Positions 18,519 to 28,400 of a DNA stretch of 64,000 nt are shown piece after piece. This DNA is from Chelatococcus sp. Its GTDB lineage: Bacteria; Pseudomonadota; Alphaproteobacteria; Rhizobiales; Beijerinckiaceae. The notes under the pieces were generated by a model that was given only the letters and a program-made list of their open reading frames with translations, had not been told where the DNA came from and ran no database searches. The translations under genes and the position numbers were made by a program. Position 1 is the stretch's first letter. Each line of letters starts with the position of its first letter. The stretch is from NCBI GenBank assembly GCA_003248805.1, contig QFQY01000002.1, positions 62,001 through 126,000 of the forward strand. The letters are read 5' to 3'.

Positions 18519-19345
18519 GCACTCGCCGTCCTCGGACGCTCTTGACCGGGACGGCCGCTCGTCGCCCTTTCGGCTGCGAGCACCTTGTTCGCCCGCGCTT
18601 GTGGCCCTTGTCAGACGCGGCGAAACGCACGGCGGGGCCCATCGCTGCGGCGCCCTTGTGACGGCCTTGAACCCGCAGTATTTGCGATCTGACTTAACCA
18701 AAAGAATACAAACCCGGTTCAATCAGTATTATTTTGTTCAAAGCCGTGCAATACTGCATATGCCTAAACGGAATGCGAGACGCGTTGGCGCAATGCAAAA
18801 ACACAAATGTAATTTTGTTACAAAACAGAAAACCAAACCGTCAAGAAAAGCCCAATATCGGCACGATACCAACGAGACAGAATAAATACCGACCGATCAA
18901 AACGACGGCCATCGCCAGCGCTAGAGTGGCCTTTCGCTCACAAATCGACTAAGCTGACTTAGATCAAAGATTCCGAAAAGCGGTGCGGCTACCTTGGTGT
19001 GACCATGACGAGCCGGCTCGGATGCATAACCGACACGATCAGCAGCGGGACGCCTGACGTCCGAATATTCCCGCACGAACAGTCGAGGGACCTTCTCCCC
19101 TCTGTCAGGGCTCTTGCCGGCGCCGCCACCCCGGCGCATCGAAGGCAAGACCCGATCGAATTCCCCGAGACATGCCCGCCCCTGCCGAACTGTCGGGACA
19201 CCGCTCGGCTGGCAGCAGTCGCCCGGCGCGGCCGGGCGCGCCTCAATCCTCAATCTTCCGGCGTATCGCTAACGGAGGCCACCGCGACCGGCTGTTGATC
19301 CATCGCAGCCCGCCGAAGAGCGGGCAGAGAAGAGGGAGTGCTGAC
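18519..19345. other. Long intergenic region with an AT-rich core
   Basis: This 827-bp gap has no supported gene. Positions about 18670-18990 are strikingly AT-rich, with many A and T runs, compared with the very GC-rich flanks. The short open frames here have no domain or usable ribosome-binding site. It is most likely a regulatory region for the kinase operon or a remnant of foreign DNA; a small RNA cannot be excluded. Confidence 0.6.
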
Positions 19346-20524
19346 ATGGCGATTCACTACTCTCCGAACCTGGCGATCGGCATCGAGAACATCGACAGCC
19401 CGTCGCTGGTGGTGGACCTCGACGGAGTCATCCAGGCCCTGAACCACGCCGTGGTCGCGCTGATCCCGGGGATCGGCGCTGCCCACTCGCTGCTCTCGCT
19501 CTGCCTGGACCACCATCAGCGTCTGCGCCGCTATCTGATCCGTTGCTCGGCCGCAGCCGCCCCGGTGTTCGAGGAGTTCACCTTCGAAGGAAATCTGCGG
19601 TTCCGCTGCCTGGGTCGACTGCTCGCTCCGGAAACGGCCGATCGCCCCGCGACGGTGCTGCTGCGACTGCTGCCGGCGGAGACGCGGATCTCGTTTCCTG
19701 CCGAGCCGATGCACTCGGCGCTTTCCGAGCGGCGGCTACGCCTCGCTGCGGCGGAATGCGACGAGCTTCGCGCCGAAAGAACGCGCATCCTCAGACAGTA
19801 CCTCGTCATGGCCGAAGCCCTGCAGACGCTGGAACAGCAGAATCGGGAATTGCAGCAAGACCTCAGAAGCGCCCGAACGGAAGAACGCGAGCGGATCGCC
19901 CACGACATCCACGACCAGGCGGGACAGGAACTCTCGGCGGCGATCGCGGAGATCAGGCAGTTGCGCGAGCATGTTCAGGCCCCGCAGCGGGCGCGCATCG
20001 ACGCCCTGGAGCACCTGCTCTCGGATGTCGGGCGCAGGCTGCATCGCGCCGTCGTGGGCTGCGTTCCACGCATCGTCGAAGAACTGGGCCTGTTTCAGGC
20101 GTTGAGAGTGACCGTGGCCGCCTATGCGGCCGATGGCGGCCTGAAATTCAGCTTCTCCACCAGCGGCAAGGAGCCTCGCCCCTTCCCTCCTCAGGCCGCC
20201 AGCGCGCTCTATCGCGTCGCTCAGGAGGCCATGACGAATGTGCTCAAGCACGCCAAGGGCTGCTCGAAGCTGGACGTTCACCTGACCCTGCGTGCCGGGA
20301 CGATGTCCCTGACCGTCGCCGACGACGGCATCGGCTTTTCGCCCGTGCCGGAAGGCCGGGACGGCGAGCATCTGGGGTTGCCCGGCATGCGCCGCCGCAT
20401 GGCCGGCATCGGCGGCACGCTTCACCTGGCGTCTTCGCCCGGCTGCGGGACGACGGTGGAGGCACGCGCCCCGCTCGCGAACCCCGTGGTCGCCGGCGCA
20501 CCGACGCGGGACCTACGACAGTGA
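19346..20524 (+). CDS. Soluble sensor histidine kinase, NarL/DegS type (HisKA_3)
   Basis: This 392-residue protein has no membrane segment. An N-terminal PAS-like sensor region (about 1-130) leads into a coiled-coil (about 130-185), then the HisKA_3 dimerisation motif ERIAHDIHDQAGQEL with the expected phospho-acceptor His189. The ATPase domain follows, with an N-box (QEAMTNVLKHAKG) and a G-box (DDGIGF, GLPGMRRR). The ATG at 19346 has a purine-rich site (AGAGGGAG) a few bases before it. Its stop overlaps the GTG start of the next gene by 4 bp (GTGA), so kinase and regulator are a cognate pair. The signal is presumably cytoplasmic. The position beside glycan genes suggests control of surface polysaccharide. 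Confidence 0.9.
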   Translation: MAIHYSPNLAIGIENIDSPSLVVDLDGVIQALNHAVVALIPGIGAAHSLLSLCLDHHQRLRRYLIRCSAAAAPVFEEFTFEGNLRFRCLGRLLAPETADRPATVLLRLLPAETRISFPAEPMHSALSERRLRLAAAECDELRAERTRILRQYLVMAEALQTLEQQNRELQQDLRSARTEERERIAHDIHDQAGQELSAAIAEIRQLREHVQAPQRARIDALEHLLSDVGRRLHRAVVGCVPRIVEELGLFQALRVTVAAYAADGGLKFSFSTSGKEPRPFPPQAASALYRVAQEAMTNVLKHAKGCSKLDVHLTLRAGTMSLTVADDGIGFSPVPEGRDGEHLGLPGMRRRMAGIGGTLHLASSPGCGTTVEARAPLANPVVAGAPTRDLRQ

Positions 20525-21183
20525 CGGCGCGGATCATTCTCGTCGACGACCATCCGGTCGTGCTGGCCGGGCTGGAAGCCCTCGTCCGCGCCATGCCGGA
20601 GCTCGAGCTGGCAGGCCAGGCAACGTCGGCCTCGCGCGCGCTCGAACTGGTTCGCGAGCATAGTCCCGAACTGGCGGTCCTGGACCTCGGTCTGCCGGGA
20701 ATGAACGGGGTCGCGCTGGCCGAACGCATCCTCGAAGCCGCCCCGGAGACCCGCATCGTCGTGCTCACCCATTTCGACGAGCCGAGCTATGTCCAGAAGG
20801 CTCTGCGGGCGGGAGTGCGTGGCTATGTCCTGAAATCGTCCGGGAGCGACAAGGTCACGCAGGCGATCAAGACCGTGCAGGGCGGCGGGGTCTATATCGA
20901 TTCCGACCTCGAGGAGTTCCGGTCGGAATGGGTGCGAAAGCTCGCGATGTCCGCCATCGCGCAGACGCCTCCGACCGCGACGGGCAAGCTCACTCCCCGA
21001 GAGGCACAGGTGCTGCGACTGGCGGCGATAGGCCATTCGAACAAGGAAATCGCCCGCCGCATCGGCCTCGGCATCAAGTCGGTCGAGACCTATCGCTATC
21101 GCGCCTGCAAGAAGCTGCTGCTGAACTCGCGCCTCGACATCATCCGGTATGGGGCGAGCAACGGCTGGATCATGGACATCTGA
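20521..21183 (+). CDS. NarL/FixJ-family response regulator, partner of the adjacent kinase
   Basis: This 220-residue protein has an intact receiver domain: acidic pair Asp9/Asp10, phospho-acceptor Asp55 (VLDLGLPGMNG), Thr83 and Lys105. A LuxR-type helix-turn-helix follows (LTPREAQVLRLAAIGHSNKEIARRI, about 155-215). It starts at GTG inside the kinase stop, which points to translational coupling and equal output. It is the only regulator of the three in this block with every receiver residue needed for phosphotransfer. Confidence 0.92.
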   Translation: MTARIILVDDHPVVLAGLEALVRAMPELELAGQATSASRALELVREHSPELAVLDLGLPGMNGVALAERILEAAPETRIVVLTHFDEPSYVQKALRAGVRGYVLKSSGSDKVTQAIKTVQGGGVYIDSDLEEFRSEWVRKLAMSAIAQTPPTATGKLTPREAQVLRLAAIGHSNKEIARRIGLGIKSVETYRYRACKKLLLNSRLDIIRYGASNGWIMDI

Positions 21184-21519
21184 GCGCCCGTTCGGGAACT
21201 CGAACCCTCGTCCCGCGGAGCCGTGCAGCGGCGTCTCGAAGGAGACCTCAGATGCCTGCGGACCCTCGCCCCGGCGCGACGACTATCCCTCCGCGCCTGC
21301 GCGCAGGCTGGGAGGAGTAGCCAGCTTGGTCGGCCGCCGTCCGAATTGTCCCGTTATCCATCGGGCCATGCCCGGAAGAGTACGCGACTTCCCGCCGCCT
21401 TGCGCGTAGCAGAATGATCTCATTCCCGGCTTGGTGAACTCCGGTCTCGGTCGCGCCGTTCTGATGCGTCGCTGAGCGTGCGTTCGCCGGAGCATCGTTT
21501 CAGTCGCGGCGAGCGCACG
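21184..21519. other. Intergenic region before the second LuxR-type regulator
   Basis: About 336 bp with no supported gene. It probably carries the promoter of the following regulator, but no clear hexamers are visible. Confidence 0.35.
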
Positions 21520-22236
21520 ATGGTGAGGATTCTCGTTGCCGACGAACAGGCGCTCTACCGCACGGGGCTGCGCGTGGTGATCGAGGCGGCATTGCCCGAT
21601 GTCGACTTCATCGAAGCGGCCGACCTCGAGGGCATGAAGCAGATCCTGACGACCTCGGACCATGTCCACCTGGCCCTGGTCAGCATGAGCCTGGCGGGAT
21701 CGAACGACCCCCATGTCATCCGCGAGCTGATGCGGGCCTCCGCCGTGACCAGATATGTCGTCATCGCGAGCGACTGCAGCTTCGATCAGGTTCTGCGCTA
21801 CATCGCGGAGGGTTTCCACGGCTTCATCTCCAAGCTACAGCAGGACGACGAGATCGTGGAAGCCGTGCTCAAGGTGCTGGCGGGGCGGCTCGCCGTCCCG
21901 CGCAATCTGCTGCCCGTTCCGCCCAGGAGCCAGAGCGGCACGCCGGGCTCCCCCGCCATGCCGCATCGCGCGGGCTGGAGACAGAATCCGTTCGGTCTCA
22001 CGCGAAGGCAAAAGGATGTGCTTGCGCTCCTCGCCGATGGACTGTCTAATCGGGAGATCGCGCGCGCGCTCCATATCGCGGAGCCGACCACGAAAATCCA
22101 TGTGTCGGCGCTGATGCGCGCGCTCAACGTCCGCAACCGGACGGAAGCTGCCGTGCTCGCCAGAACGCTGTCTAAGGCCGCCGAGGCCTCCTCTGGGGAC
22201 GGGCATTCCCGCGCCGGGAAAAAGCAAGAATCCTAA
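21520..22236 (+). CDS. LuxR/NarL-type regulator with degenerate receiver (Asp replaced by Ser)
   Basis: This 238-residue protein begins MVRILVADEQ, as receiver domains do, and ends with a LuxR helix-turn-helix (LTRRQKDVLALLADGLSNREIARAL). The position of the phospho-acceptor aspartate is Ser55 (ALVSMSLAG), while the acidic pocket (Asp8, Glu9) and Lys105 remain. Classical phosphorylation is therefore not expected. Such atypical regulators are often controlled by ligand binding, dimerisation or protein partners. No kinase gene accompanies it. The frame is open back to 21478; the ATG at 21520 was chosen because the receiver fold begins there. Confidence 0.88.
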   Translation: MVRILVADEQALYRTGLRVVIEAALPDVDFIEAADLEGMKQILTTSDHVHLALVSMSLAGSNDPHVIRELMRASAVTRYVVIASDCSFDQVLRYIAEGFHGFISKLQQDDEIVEAVLKVLAGRLAVPRNLLPVPPRSQSGTPGSPAMPHRAGWRQNPFGLTRRQKDVLALLADGLSNREIARALHIAEPTTKIHVSALMRALNVRNRTEAAVLARTLSKAAEASSGDGHSRAGKKQES

Positions 22237-22252
22237 CGAAAATAATCGTTAG
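22233..22252 (+). terminator. Hairpin over the stop codon of the second regulator
   Basis: CTAACGA and TCGTTAG form a 7-bp stem around a 6-nt A/T loop, and the gene's TAA stop sits in the left arm. No T-run follows, so it may act as an mRNA-stabilising element or weak terminator. Confidence 0.45.
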
Positions 22253-22349
22253 AATGTCAGGCTTTACCTTACGTTCACCGTAGATTCATGACAGGACGAA
22301 CGCGTCCTGACGAACTACCTATTAGCGCTAGTCAGTCTGCAACATGAAT

Positions 22350-22373
22350 CCCGATATCCGCTTCGATATCGGG
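22350..22373. promoter_or_regulatory. Inverted repeat upstream of the third regulator
   Basis: CCCGATATC and GATATCGGG form perfect 9-bp arms around a 6-nt loop, in the 268-bp AT-leaning gap between the second and third LuxR-type genes. No T-run follows. It could be an operator for one of the neighbouring regulators or a terminator of the upstream transcript. Confidence 0.45.
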
Positions 22374-22504
22374 ATGCGCCACGCGACGGCAAGCCGCACA
22401 CGCCCCGCGAAATCCACAAAGTATAAAATCAGTATATGCCTCGACCCGGCCTTTTATACGCCTAGATATTACATGTTTCATGCGTTGCGCTGAGGGAGAG
22501 TAAC

Positions 22505-23257
22505 ATGCCTGACGTCATCGAGACGGCCATCATGAGCGACAACGTCCTTCTCCGAGAAGGCATTTCGCAACTGCTAAGTGGCACGCGCTTTCGGGTTAGT
22601 CAGCGGACTTCGAGCTTCGATCTCGATTGCTGGCGCAACAAGCCCGCCACGCCGGATCTCTTCATCGTCGTGATCGACGACACGTCCTGCTCGGTGGTCG
22701 GCGACATCAGGCACCAGTTCGGCAAGGCGAAGATCGTCGCCCTGGCCCTCCGGGACAACCGCGAGCTGATGCGCCGGGCCGCCCAACTCGGCGCCGTGGG
22801 ATATCTGGTCGAGTCCGTGTCGGCGCAGGACCTCATCATGTCGCTGGAGGTGGTGATCGCCAACGGCGCCGTCTTCCCGCCGGACCTGCTGTCCCTGATC
22901 GCGGAAGTCGCCGTCGAGCCGGAGCGCCTGCTGCAGGACATCATGCGCCGGGCCGACGGGACGTCCTTCGCCGGGCTGTCGGGCCGCGAGGCCAGCATCC
23001 TGGAGGGGCTGATGCTGGGCGAGTCGAACAAGGCCATCGCCCGCAAGCTCGCCATCGCCGAGGCCACCGTGAAGGTGCACGTCAAGGCCATCCTCAGAAA
23101 GATCCGCGTGAAGAAGCGGACGCAGGCGGCCATGTGGGCGATGCAGAACTCCGTCGCGCAGATCCCCATCGTGCCCGAGCGCGAGCTCGTCGACGAGCAT
23201 GCCCTGCCGGCCATGATCTCCGTGCCCGAAACCGTGGCCGCCTCTCACCTCCTCTGA
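22505..23257 (+). CDS. LuxR/NarL-type regulator with atypical receiver (Lys replaced by Glu)
   Basis: This 250-residue protein has a receiver-like domain and a LuxR helix-turn-helix (LSGREASILEGLMLGESNKAIARKLAIAEATVKVHV, about 160-215). An aspartate pair (58-59, VVIDDT) is in place of the phospho-acceptor, but the conserved lysine of the GYLxK motif is Glu103 (GYLVES) and the acidic pocket is weak (SDN). Signalling is probably not by normal phosphorylation. GGGAGAG precedes the ATG by a few bases. It ends 43 bp before a glycosyltransferase gene on the same strand and may be in the same transcript. Confidence 0.87.
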   Translation: MPDVIETAIMSDNVLLREGISQLLSGTRFRVSQRTSSFDLDCWRNKPATPDLFIVVIDDTSCSVVGDIRHQFGKAKIVALALRDNRELMRRAAQLGAVGYLVESVSAQDLIMSLEVVIANGAVFPPDLLSLIAEVAVEPERLLQDIMRRADGTSFAGLSGREASILEGLMLGESNKAIARKLAIAEATVKVHVKAILRKIRVKKRTQAAMWAMQNSVAQIPIVPERELVDEHALPAMISVPETVAASHLL

Positions 23258-23288
23258 TGGGCGCGCCATGCAGGGCCGCGCCAGCGGC

Positions 23289-23294
23289 GGGAGG
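23289..23294 (+). promoter_or_regulatory. Ribosome-binding site for the GT2 gene
   Basis: GGGAGG lies 6 bp before the ATG at 23301. It favours this start over the ATG at 23268, which would add 11 residues upstream of the conserved TVVTPTLNG strand. Confidence 0.7.
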
Positions 23295-23300
23295 ACGGGC

Positions 23301-24113
23301 ATGATCGTGACCGTGGTGACACCGACGCTGAACGGCGTCGACTATCTGCGCCAGTGCATAGAATCGGCGCAGGGCAACGCGACGGCCGATATCCAGGTCG
23401 AGCACGTGATCGTCGACGGCGGCAGCACCGACGGAACGGTCGAGATGGCCCTCGGCTACGGGCTTCGCGTCCTTCAGGGCAAGGACAGCGGAATCTTCGA
23501 CGCGATCAACAAGGGCTCGTTCAACTCGTCCGGCGAGTTGCTGGGCTTCCTCGGCGCCGATGACGTGATGCTGGAGGGCGCCCTCGAGAAGGTCGTCGAG
23601 GCCTACCGGAAGAGCGGACGCCGCTGGGTCTCCGGCGGCATACGCTGGATCGACACGAAGGGGCGGGATCTGGGAGGACTGGCCGCGCCGCCGAACTGGA
23701 TGACGCCGGCCATGCTCGTCAGCCTCGGCTGGAACCCGCTGATGCACATGGGCACCTATTTCTCGCGAAACTTCTTCGACGAGCTGAAGGGCTTCGACAT
23801 CAGCTACAAGGACGCCGGAGACTACGAGATGTTCTGTCGCGCGCTGACGAAGGCGCCCTATGGCAGGATCGCGCAGCCCATCGCGTGCTTCCGGCGCACG
23901 GGCATGAACAACAGCGCGATCCACGGCAGCCGGACCGCAGCCGAATATGCGAGGATCCAGGCCGTCTACGGGCCCCGCTCCAACGCCCAGAGGCTGTTCT
24001 GGCGCGCGCTGCTCAAGGCCTATTTCAACCTCGGCAATCCGGACTGGATGATGTCGAAGATCGTCGATTCCACCCGCACGGCACTGAAGCTGCAACCGAA
24101 GGCGCATTTCTGA
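23301..24113 (+). CDS. Glycosyltransferase family 2
   Basis: This 270-residue protein starts with the GT2 strand MIVTVVTPTLNGVDYLRQC. It has the VDGGSTDGT nucleotide-binding motif and a GADD metal-binding motif near residue 90, and matches the WcaA-like GT2 group. It transfers a sugar from a nucleotide donor at the cytoplasmic face of the membrane and probably contributes to the glycan handled by the flippase and ligase-like genes. A convergent hairpin separates it from the AraC regulator gene. Confidence 0.88.
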   Translation: MIVTVVTPTLNGVDYLRQCIESAQGNATADIQVEHVIVDGGSTDGTVEMALGYGLRVLQGKDSGIFDAINKGSFNSSGELLGFLGADDVMLEGALEKVVEAYRKSGRRWVSGGIRWIDTKGRDLGGLAAPPNWMTPAMLVSLGWNPLMHMGTYFSRNFFDELKGFDISYKDAGDYEMFCRALTKAPYGRIAQPIACFRRTGMNNSAIHGSRTAAEYARIQAVYGPRSNAQRLFWRALLKAYFNLGNPDWMMSKIVDSTRTALKLQPKAHF

Positions 24114-24161
24114 GGCCGGTCGGAGACTGTTGGGAAGTTCCGGCAGCCCTCGTCCTGAGGA

Positions 24162-24181
24162 GCCATTCCGTCAGGAATGGC
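24162..24181. terminator. Bidirectional terminator-like hairpin
   Basis: GCCATTCC and GGAATGGC form an 8-bp stem with a GTCA loop, placed between two convergent genes (stops at 24113 and 24204). Confidence 0.55.
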
Positions 24182-24203
24182 AGCTTGGCTACGGCCTTTG
24201 CGA

Positions 24204-25268
24204 CTATGCGAGGCGCGTGAGCAGATGACGCAGCGTCTGCTCCTCGCCGACCATGTCCGGCTTGCGCCGCAGGTTCATGCCTTGAAACAGCAGCGCGTTG
24301 TGCCGGACGTCCGACGGCGATGCGCCGAACTCGCGTTTGAAGGCGCGGCTGAACTGCGACGCGTCCTCGAAGCAAAGAGAGTAAGCGACAAGGTGGATCG
24401 GATCGGCATTCCAAGGATCCGACAGAAGCGACGCAGCCTTGCTCAGCCTGCATGACAGGATGAATTTGACGACGCCGCCGTCCGTCTCGAAGAGTCGGTA
24501 GAGCTGCGACCGGGAAATGCCGGCGCGCTGGCAGATCATGGCTGGCCCCAATGCGCCATCGTGCAAATTCGCGTTGACGATACGGCGAACACGCTCTCGC
24601 CGTGTCGCCGCGATCTGGTTGGCCGCCATCGCATCGTTGTTCGGCGACGGCACGACGCAGGCGCGCAGCATCGCGGTCACGGCGCTTTGAAGCCCGGGCA
24701 GGTCGGCTTCCGAAAGCTCGGGCAGGGTCTGTTCGAGAGCGATCAGGAAATCCGCCAGGAGATGACCCATCGGGGTATCGAGGGAGGCCCCGATGGCTCC
24801 GTCCAGGGCCGGCGCGAGCTCATAGAACGCATCGCGAGGCAGATACATCTGCAGGCGCGTGTCGCCTCCCCTCGCGCTCGCCAGCTCATGTCCCAGCGAA
24901 ACGACGAAGGGCGTCCGGGCGGGAACGTCGATGGACCGTCCTCTCCCCACCTCGCCATAGGTCCTCTCATGGCCGATGGCGATGTTCCAGTGGTCGATCG
25001 GGTTGCGCCGAACGAGCGCCGGCGTCCGGAGGGCCCGCAGCGGCGGAGCCGCGACGCGGCTCAGCCCGAAGCTGCCGAGCGCCCAGTTCTCGCTGGTCGC
25101 CGCAAATCCCTGCGAAGCGTCGTCCACGCTGACGTCGAACAGGCCGTCGAACCAGGAGCGCCACGCATCCAGCTGCCGCCCTTGCGGCAAATCCTTCGTG
25201 GAGAACACCTGCGGCTGCATGACGGGAAGGTCGATCGGAGCTGACGTTACGATGCGGGAAACCAGCAC
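24204..25268 (-). CDS. AraC-family transcriptional regulator
   Basis: This 354-residue protein has an N-terminal cupin-like AraC-binding domain (about 20-220) and a C-terminal AraC DNA-binding domain (about 245-345). The latter has two helix-turn-helices: the first at ICQRAGISRSQLYRLF, the second in the PIHLVAYSLCFEDASQFSRAFKREFGASPSD signature region. The layout matches the AraC_binding_2 group (FeaR/OxyS-type regulators of aromatic amine or alcohol use). It has no clear operon partner, so the target is unknown. An alternative start is the ATG at 25220. Confidence 0.88.
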   Translation of the reverse strand: MLVSRIVTSAPIDLPVMQPQVFSTKDLPQGRQLDAWRSWFDGLFDVSVDDASQGFAATSENWALGSFGLSRVAAPPLRALRTPALVRRNPIDHWNIAIGHERTYGEVGRGRSIDVPARTPFVVSLGHELASARGGDTRLQMYLPRDAFYELAPALDGAIGASLDTPMGHLLADFLIALEQTLPELSEADLPGLQSAVTAMLRACVVPSPNNDAMAANQIAATRRERVRRIVNANLHDGALGPAMICQRAGISRSQLYRLFETDGGVVKFILSCRLSKAASLLSDPWNADPIHLVAYSLCFEDASQFSRAFKREFGASPSDVRHNALLFQGMNLRRKPDMVGEEQTLRHLLTRLA

Positions 25269-25418
25269 TCCTTGCGGCCTGAAACGTCAATATCCGCCGC
25301 GCACCAGCCGCATGCGCTGGGCGCATTCAGCACGGCTTCGGCTGGCTCGGCACCTTCGAAATCGCCGCGCCGCGAAACAGGACGCGGCACCGGCCTCGAG
25401 AAAACTGCCAGGAATCAC

Positions 25419-25444
25419 GAGGGGGCGCCTCTCGGCGCCCCCTC
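25419..25444 (-). terminator. Strong terminator of the RTX phosphodiesterase gene
   Basis: GAGGGGGCGCC and GGCGCCCCCTC form an 11-bp, almost all-GC stem with a 4-nt loop, 22 bp beyond the stop at 25467. The T-run is weak, as is common in GC-rich bacteria. Confidence 0.7.
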
Positions 25445-25466
25445 GGTCGGCGTTGCAGCCTACGGC

Positions 25467-28400
25467 TCAGACGAAACGGAAGTCGTCCTGGGCAAGGCTC
25501 GCGAGCTGGACGCCCTTGAGGGTGAGGTGGGTGTCGGCATCGACGGTGAAGACGACATCCTGACCGACCTGATCGGCAGCCTCGTAGGCGGCAGCGAAAT
25601 CGGCGAAGATCGCGCTCGAGAATTCCAGCACGTCCGAGCTCGAGCCCGTCGTCCTGAAATCGGAGATCGTGTCGCGGCCGAAGCCCGCGGCGAAGACGAA
25701 GACGTCGTGGCCCGAGCCGCCGGCCAGCGTGTCGTCGCCCGCCCCGCCCTCGATCCGGTCGTCGCCCGAGCCGCCATCGACCGCGTCGTTGCCGGCGCCG
25801 GCCAGGATCACGTCGTTGCCGGAACCGGCATCGATCACGTCGTCGCCCGCTCCCGCCACGATGCGATCATTCCCCGAACCGGCCTTGAGCGTGTCGTTGC
25901 CGATGCCGCCATCGAGCACATCGTCGCCCGAGCCGCCGTCGATGGCGTCGTGACCTTCGCCGCCGGTCAGCGTGTCGTTGCCGGCCCCGCCCTTCAGCGT
26001 GTCGTTGCCGGCCCCGCCATCGAAGGCGTCGTCGCCATTGCCGCCTGTGACGATGTCGTCGCCGGCGCCGAACAGCAGCTTCTCGATATGGCTGAAGCTG
26101 TCGGAGCCGATGCCTTCGCCCGAGACCTTGCCCGCGCCGAAATCGACCGAGACCGCGCCCGTCGCCGCCGAGAGATCGAGCGTGTCGTAGCCCTCGCCGC
26201 CGTCGATGACGTCGTCGCCCCGGCCCGCGAGGATCAGGTCGTCGCCGGCTCCGCCGTTGATGACGTCATGGCCTTCGCCGCCATCGAGCACGTCATGGCC
26301 GGCGCCGCCGTCCAGGCGATCGTCGCCGAGCCCGCCGACGAGACGGTTGGCCTCGTCGTCGCCGGTCAGGATGTCGTCGCCCGAACCGCCGAGGACAGTC
26401 TCGATGCCGATGAGTTCGTCCGCGCCGATGTCGTCGCCCTCGGCCTTGCCGCCGGCGAGATCGACCACGACGCCGGCCGTGTCCTCGGAGTAGTCGGCCG
26501 TGTCGACGCCCGCACCGCCGTCGAGCACGTCGTCGCCCGCACCGCCGACGAGGATGTCGTCGCCGATGCCGCCGAGCAGCGTGTCGTCTCCGGCACCGCC
26601 CTTCAGGACATCGTCACCGTCACCGCCCTTGAGCAGATCGTCCCCGTCGCCGCCGTCGATATGGTCGTTGCCGGCGCCGCCCGAGACCTCGTCGTCGCCT
26701 GCGAGGCCGGCGATGACATCGTCGCCAGCCGTGCCGGGGATGATGTCGTCGCCGTCGGTGCCGGCCGGCACGTGCGGCTCGGGCGCCACCGTGACCGTCG
26801 CGGTCGCCGTCGCGCTGCCGCCCCGACCGTCGGAGACGGTGTAGGTGAACGACGCCGCGCCCTCGAAGCCCGCCGCCGGCGTGAAGACGACATTGCCGTG
26901 GGCGTCCAGCGCGACCGTGCCACCGGTACCGGACGCGACCGACAGGATGGTGAGCGCGTCATGGTCCGCATCGCTGTCGTTGGCGAGCAGCGACGCCGCC
27001 GCGATGGTCAGCACCGTGCCGAACTCCGTGCCGAGCCCGGCATCGTCGGCCGCCACGGGAGCGGTGTTGGGCGGGTTGATGGTCAGGCTCACCGAGGCTT
27101 CGGTGGTCCCGCCGCGCCCGTCATTCACCAGCACGGTGAAGCTGTCCTGGCCGGTGAAGCCGTTGGCGGGCGTGTAGCGATAGGTCCCGTCCGTATAGAC
27201 GAAGACCGAACCGTGCGAGGGCCCCTGCTTGAGGCTGAAGATCAGCGAGGAGCCCGCGTCCTGATCCGACGCCGCGACCTGGCCGGTGACGAGGGTGTTC
27301 GTCACGCCGACGGCCGCGCCGTTCACGGCCGTCGGCGCGTGGTTCGCCGGCAGCGTGTCGCCGGCATCGGCGATCTTGACGAAGTGGACATCGTCGAGCG
27401 CCACGCCCGCGCCCCAGGAATCCTTGACGCCCGTATCGATGAACTCGAGCCGGTTCGAGCCGTTGCCGGAACCGCCGACCACGTCGAAGCTCAGGGTCGT
27501 CCAGCTCGCACCGGTCTGCGGCGGCAGGCCGTCGAAGATGACCTCGCCGTTCCACAGCACGGTGATGCCGTCGTCGTAGCGCCCGTTGTCCGAGTCGGAG
27601 AGCGAGAAGCTGACGCGGTATGTCGCTCCGGTCTCGGCCTGGGAGATCGTCTGGCCGATCCTGTTGCGGGCCGACTGGCCGGCCCCGTCCATGTCGATCC
27701 AGAAACGGCCGTCCTTGGCATGCACCCCGCCGTAATTGTCGAGATGCTGTTCGATGCGCTTGAAGTTCGCATTCGTCCAGCCGGCGATCTGGCCGTCCAG
27801 ATTGCGGTAACCCCAGTCGGAGCCGCCATTGTAGTTGCCGGACTCGCTGATGTCCTCGAAGCTTCCGTTGATGATCAGGTCGGTCCCGATCGCCACCTGG
27901 GACGCGGAGGACTTGACGGTCAGGTCCACGGTCGCGGTGTCCTTTCCGCCGCGGCCGTCATCCACCAGGTAGGTGAAGCTGTCCGAGCCGTGGAAGCCGG
28001 CCGTGGGCGTGTAGCGATAGGTGCCGTCCGTATAGACGAAGACCGTGCCGTGGGCCGGGCCGTCGGCGAGGCTGTAGATCAGCGAGCTGCCGGCGTCCTG
28101 ATCCGTCGCCGCGAGCTGGCCGGTGATGACGGTGTCCTTCAGGCCCTGGGCCTGAGCGTCGACCGCGGTCGGGGCGTGGTTCTCCGGCAAGGCATCGCCG
28201 ACATTCGCGATCTTCACGAAGCGCACATCGTCCAGCGCCGTGCCGGCGCCCCAGGAGTCCGTGACGCCCTTGTCGATGAATTCGAGACGGTTCGCGCCAT
28301 TGCCGGAGCCGCCCTTCACCTCGAAGCTGAGCGTCGTCCAGCTCGCGCTGGTCTGGGGCGGCCGACCGTCGAAGATGACCTCGCCGTTCCACAGAACCTG

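Noticed and set aside
18734..18952. A 72-codon frame in the AT-rich island
   Set aside because: No ribosome-binding site or recognisable protein; composition reflects the AT-rich DNA.
25670..26760. Regularly spaced short repeats resembling a CRISPR or satellite array
   Set aside because: They are codons for the calcium-binding GGxGxD nonapeptides of the RTX gene and stay in frame; there are no unique spacers.
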